From NCBI RefSeq assembly GCF_010993985.1, contig NZ_WINH01000002.1, forward strand, positions 98,091-162,090: a stretch of 64,000 bases of DNA. The letters are read 5' to 3'. Source of the DNA: Paraferrimonas sp. SM1919. Lineage in GTDB: Bacteria; Pseudomonadota; Gammaproteobacteria; Enterobacterales; Shewanellaceae. This document shows positions 60,758 to 64,000 of the stretch, piece after piece (the stretch's first letter is position 1; every line of letters starts with the position of its first letter). The notes below the pieces were generated by a model, which was not told where the DNA came from, made no database searches, and worked only from the letters and a program-made list of their open reading frames with translations. The position numbers and the translations under genes are program-made.

Positions 60758-63025
60758 ATGGAACAACGGGGTGCTCAACCTGTGACACAAGACAAACTAA
60801 ATCTAACGGGTTCCCAATCGGGCTGGCGTCAATTTAAAGATAAGTTTGTTGGTTATGGCGTTACCTTTGGTGGCACCATGGTGCTTGTGGCACTTTTATT
60901 GATATTCTTCTACTTACTGTACGTAGTCAAGCCAGTTTTTGACTCTGCACAAGTCAGCCAAGGAATTTCGATTTCTTATAATGATAATGTACAGACCGTC
61001 TACATCGGTTCTGACGAGCAAAACGAAATCGCTTACCGCTTTACCTCAGAGGGTAAACTGAATTTTTATGATCTTGTCGGTAAGCAAGGTGTGCCGGGTG
61101 CTCTGATCCAAAGTGACAGCATTGCCCAGGGCGGTAAGGTCGTGGCAACAGCCCATGCTATGACCCATCAGGAAACCTTTGCTGCGGCAACCGATGATGG
61201 TTACGTCTACCTCGTTAAACCAAAGTTTTCGGTAAGCTACCCAAATGATGTGCGTACAATCACCCCTAAGTTAGATTTCGACCTTGCTCCAGAGGGGATT
61301 GAGATTTCTGAAGAGGGGGGGGACATCGCTAAGCTGACCTTTGGTTACGACGATGATGCCATGACCTTTGCATTTGTTGACCAAGCGGGAGATTTGCAGC
61401 TGACTAAGGTAGAGGGTGAGGTTAACTTTATTACCGAAGAAGTGGAATGGTCGAGCAGCTTTGCCGAGGTTTCAGAGGCACCAAAGGGCATTGTAAAAAT
61501 GCTAGTGACCCCTAACCAAGCCGAATTATTTATTCTTGATGACCAACGCCAAGTTTACCTGTTTGATATTGAAGATGCCGATGATGTGCGTCTAAAGCAA
61601 GTGCTAGAAGTTGCAGAAGGTAAAGCAGGCATTAGCGATATTACGCTATTAGCCGGCGCCAGCTCTTTGCTCGTAAGTTCTGATAATGGCCTGATTTCAC
61701 AATGGTTTGAAGTTAAAGACGAACGTGGTCGTTCATACCAGCGTATCCGTGATTTTGACGCAGGCTTTGCGGTTAAGCAGTTATCTACTGAGTTCTTCCG
61801 TAAGAGTTTTGCCGCCATCGGTGAAAATGGTGAGCAGGCAATCTTCTACACCACTTCCCACCGTGAAGTATTAAACATCAAGTTTGAACTAAACCAAGTC
61901 ACCAAAGCTGGCTTTAACGTCCGTGCTAACTCGTTAATGCTTGATACCACTAATGGTGCCACATTCTTTATTGTTGATAACCCACATCCAGAGATTTCTT
62001 GGTCTGGTTTATGGCAAAAAGTGTGGTATGAAGGTTACCCAGAGGCCCAATACATCTGGCAATCGACTTCGGCAACCGAAGACTTTGAAGCCAAATTAAG
62101 TTTAACCCCACTGGTATTCGGTACCATGAAGGCAGCGTTTTACGCCATGCTGTTTGCGGTGCCAATTGCTATTGCTGGTGCGGTTTACACAGCCTACTTT
62201 ATGTCACCAAAAATCCGCGGCTTTGTTAAGCCAACGGTTGAGTTGATGGAAGCTCTGCCAACGGTAATTCTAGGTTTCTTGGCGGGTTTATGGTTAGCGC
62301 CTTTAGTGGAGGAAAATTTACCTGGCTTGGTAATGACCATAGTGCTATTACCTGTAACTATGATTGTGACCGCGTTTGCTTACCATAAGATGCCAAAATC
62401 TTGGAAAGTGTATATTTCTGAAGATTACCGTGAACTTATCTTATTACCCATTCTGTTATTCGTTGGTTGGGCGGCATTTGCAATGAGCCCTATGGTTGAG
62501 ATGTGGTTATTCGATGGCGATTCACGTGCCTACATTACTAATGAGCTAGGCATTACCTTTGACCAGCGTAATGCTTTGGTTGTTGGTGTGGCCATGGGCT
62601 TCGCGGTCATTCCAACCATTTTCTCGATTGCTGAAGATGCGGTGTTTAGTGTGCCTAAGCATTTATCTAATGGTTCATTAGCCCTAGGTGCAACCCAGTG
62701 GCAAACCCTAACTCGCGTAGTGTTACTGACCGCTAGCCCAGGTATTTTCTCTGCGGTAATGATGGGGCTAGGTCGCGCAGTTGGCGAAACCATGATTGTA
62801 TTAATGGCAACGGGTAACACCCCAATTATGGAGTGGAGTTTCTTTGAGGGGATGCGCACCTTAGCGGCGAACATTGCAGTAGAAATGCCTGAGTCAGCCA
62901 TTGGCTCAACCCACTACCGAGTGCTTTTCTTAGCGGCGTTTGTGTTATTTATCTTCACATTCTGCTTTAACACTATTGCTGAGTTTGTTCGCCAGCGACT
63001 GCGTGAACGTTACAGTTCACTGTAA
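60758..63025 (+). CDS. pstC: Phosphate ABC transporter permease PstC, extended form
   Basis: A 755-residue inner-membrane permease, more than twice the size of E. coli PstC. One membrane helix lies near residues 30-55, then about 390 extracytoplasmic residues with repeat-like strands (IAYRFTSEGKLNFYDL, AAATDDGYVYLVKP, LFILDDQRQVYLFDI), possibly a propeller. The canonical permease core follows: FGTMKAAFYAMLFAVPIAIA, PTVELMEALPTVILGFLAGL and the EAA-like ALGATQWQTLTRVVLLTASPGI. Long PstC forms are usual in Shewanella- and Pseudomonas-type bacteria. GAGG precedes the ATG. It imports phosphate together with PstA, PstB and PstS. Confidence 0.92.
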   Translation: MEQRGAQPVTQDKLNLTGSQSGWRQFKDKFVGYGVTFGGTMVLVALLLIFFYLLYVVKPVFDSAQVSQGISISYNDNVQTVYIGSDEQNEIAYRFTSEGKLNFYDLVGKQGVPGALIQSDSIAQGGKVVATAHAMTHQETFAAATDDGYVYLVKPKFSVSYPNDVRTITPKLDFDLAPEGIEISEEGGDIAKLTFGYDDDAMTFAFVDQAGDLQLTKVEGEVNFITEEVEWSSSFAEVSEAPKGIVKMLVTPNQAELFILDDQRQVYLFDIEDADDVRLKQVLEVAEGKAGISDITLLAGASSLLVSSDNGLISQWFEVKDERGRSYQRIRDFDAGFAVKQLSTEFFRKSFAAIGENGEQAIFYTTSHREVLNIKFELNQVTKAGFNVRANSLMLDTTNGATFFIVDNPHPEISWSGLWQKVWYEGYPEAQYIWQSTSATEDFEAKLSLTPLVFGTMKAAFYAMLFAVPIAIAGAVYTAYFMSPKIRGFVKPTVELMEALPTVILGFLAGLWLAPLVEENLPGLVMTIVLLPVTMIVTAFAYHKMPKSWKVYISEDYRELILLPILLFVGWAAFAMSPMVEMWLFDGDSRAYITNELGITFDQRNALVVGVAMGFAVIPTIFSIAEDAVFSVPKHLSNGSLALGATQWQTLTRVVLLTASPGIFSAVMMGLGRAVGETMIVLMATGNTPIMEWSFFEGMRTLAANIAVEMPESAIGSTHYRVLFLAAFVLFIFTFCFNTIAEFVRQRLRERYSSL

Positions 63026-63045
63026 TTTAGAGGTAATAAAAACCC

Positions 63046-64000
63046 ATGAATAAGTGGTTTAAATCAGGCTCGCCATGGATTTGGATGACGGGCGGTGCAG
63101 TCAGCTTATCTTTGATAGCAGTATTAGGATTACTATTATTAATCGCCTGGCGTGGTCTAACATACTTTTGGCCAGGCACAGTTTTCCAATGGGAAATCCA
63201 ACATGAGGGCGGTGAAGTTCACCGCGTGATTGGTGAATTGTATGATACCGAAGAAGTCCCTGTTACACGTCTGCGTGAATCAGGTCTTAACCTGGAAGGG
63301 ATTAATGACGAAACCCTAGAGCGTTACCTCATTAAAACCGGTAACCGTGAGTTAGTAAGCTTAGACTTCCGTTGGGAACTGCAAAGCGACATTATTTCAC
63401 GCACGGCTCCAGAAGGCATTGCGGTATTCGAGCGTATTAAAAATGGTAATTTTTACGGTTACCCCAAAGCGCTTTTAGAAAACGGTCAGCCAGTAGTGAC
63501 TGACAACTTTGAGCAAGAGCTACAAGCTCGGATCGAACGTGTACTAGAAATTTCTGACCGAGCTAACAGTCTGCAGAAATCTGAAATTGGTGCGGTAAAC
63601 TGGGAGTTAGAGCAACTTCGTTTAGAGGAACGTGGCCTAGAGTTAGAAGGCAAGCTTACTCCAGCTAAAGTGGCTGAGTTTGAAGCCAAGCGTCAGCAGT
63701 TAAATGCCGATTATGCGGTGCTTGAAAAAGAACTGTTTGCCCTTCGTGATGAAGCGGCTCGGGACAAAGTTATCGTAGTAGACATGGAAGGTAACGACAT
63801 TACCCTGAAGATGGATTCTATCTTAGGTGTGATGTACTCCAACCGTTTATCCGTGCTAGATAAAATGGGCGCATGGTTACACGGGGTAAGCAATTTTATA
63901 ACCTCAGACCCACGTGAAGCTAACACAGAGGGCGGTGTGTTCCCAGCAATTTTCGGTACCATTTTCATGGTGCTGCTAATGGCGGTTATCGTAACTCCAT
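63046..64000 (+). CDS. pstA: Phosphate ABC transporter permease PstA, 3' partial
   Basis: The frame starts at ATG 63046, with TTAGAGGTAA upstream, 20 bases after pstC, and is open to the window end (318 codons). It encodes MNKWFKSGSPWIWMTGGAVS, a membrane helix (LSLIAVLGLLLLIAWRGL), then an unusually long extracytoplasmic region of about 240 residues. That region contains a coiled-coil-like stretch rich in Glu/Leu (VNWELEQLRLEERGLELEG). A second membrane helix begins at the end (GGVFPAIFGTIFMVLLMAV). The extension parallels that of PstC, suggesting that the two external domains pack together. Confidence 0.88.
   Translation, partial: MNKWFKSGSPWIWMTGGAVSLSLIAVLGLLLLIAWRGLTYFWPGTVFQWEIQHEGGEVHRVIGELYDTEEVPVTRLRESGLNLEGINDETLERYLIKTGNRELVSLDFRWELQSDIISRTAPEGIAVFERIKNGNFYGYPKALLENGQPVVTDNFEQELQARIERVLEISDRANSLQKSEIGAVNWELEQLRLEERGLELEGKLTPAKVAEFEAKRQQLNADYAVLEKELFALRDEAARDKVIVVDMEGNDITLKMDSILGVMYSNRLSVLDKMGAWLHGVSNFITSDPREANTEGGVFPAIFGTIFMVLLMAVIVTP

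Overview
The window is chromosomal DNA from a marine-type gammaproteobacterium, most likely in Alteromonadales near Shewanella or Ferrimonas. I judge this from gene content and order: ssrA-smpB-ratA-rnfH, bkd genes with an Lrp-type regulator, arsR-GAPDH-arsJ, alaS-csrA followed by tRNA-Ser and tRNA-Arg, phoBR next to pst, DUF3010 and DUF1761 proteins, and the tmRNA tag ANDDNYALAA. I cannot fix the genus. No phage, integrase, complete insertion sequence or CRISPR array is visible.

Layout. 1-4.9 kb: the 3' end of a giant secreted or surface protein made of cadherin-like tandem-95 repeats, with an inserted carboxypeptidase-regulatory plus YfaP/DUF2135-like segment. 4.9-8.9 kb: ssrA (minus), smpB, ratA, rnfH, a NahK-like kinase and ltaE. 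8.8-10 kb: three copies of a modular micro-hairpin repeat, interleaved with an ABM-domain gene and a yhhY/aaaT-like acetyltransferase. 10-15.5 kb: branched-chain keto-acid dehydrogenase genes, their Lrp-type regulator and a divergent acyl-CoA dehydrogenase, with two copies of one palindromic operator. 15.5-21.2 kb: an Atm1-type ABC exporter, small membrane proteins, a NifW-like protein and a YdbS/YdbT pair. 21.3-24 kb: an arsenate-detoxification operon with a clear ArsR operator. 24-30.4 kb: an opine-dehydrogenase-family gene, a DUF5916 outer-membrane protein, an NTF2-like gene whose ribosome-binding site lies in a hairpin, asd, and a YdcH-like gene.

30.4-50 kb is an accessory island that looks like a gammaproteobacterial polysaccharide-utilisation locus of unusual composition. 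It holds a very large TonB-dependent receptor, three large lipoproteins that join Ig/PKD-like N-terminal halves to RCC1-like propeller repeats, a lipoprotein with Ig-like domains and a BNR_4 propeller, a heparinase II/III-like (DUF4962) candidate lyase and an outer-membrane barrel. There is no SusD-like protein. It is the best candidate here for an undescribed glycan-capture system.

50-64 kb returns to core genes: a chalcone-isomerase-like protein, DUF3010, a YgjP-like protease, a GH5 glucanase, alaS with a long leader hairpin, csrA, tRNA-Ser(GCU), three identical tRNA-Arg(ACG), phoB, phoR, pstS, a GcvR-like gene (minus), pstC and the start of pstA. Pho boxes with exact 11-bp phasing precede phoB, pstS and pstC.

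A second strong signal is the dispersed repeat at 8844-10023 and 58782-59016. Nearly every module is a short perfect stem closing a C-GNA-G triloop, with N being A, C, G or T. In three consecutive genes the TAG stop codon is the terminal TAG of the repeat.
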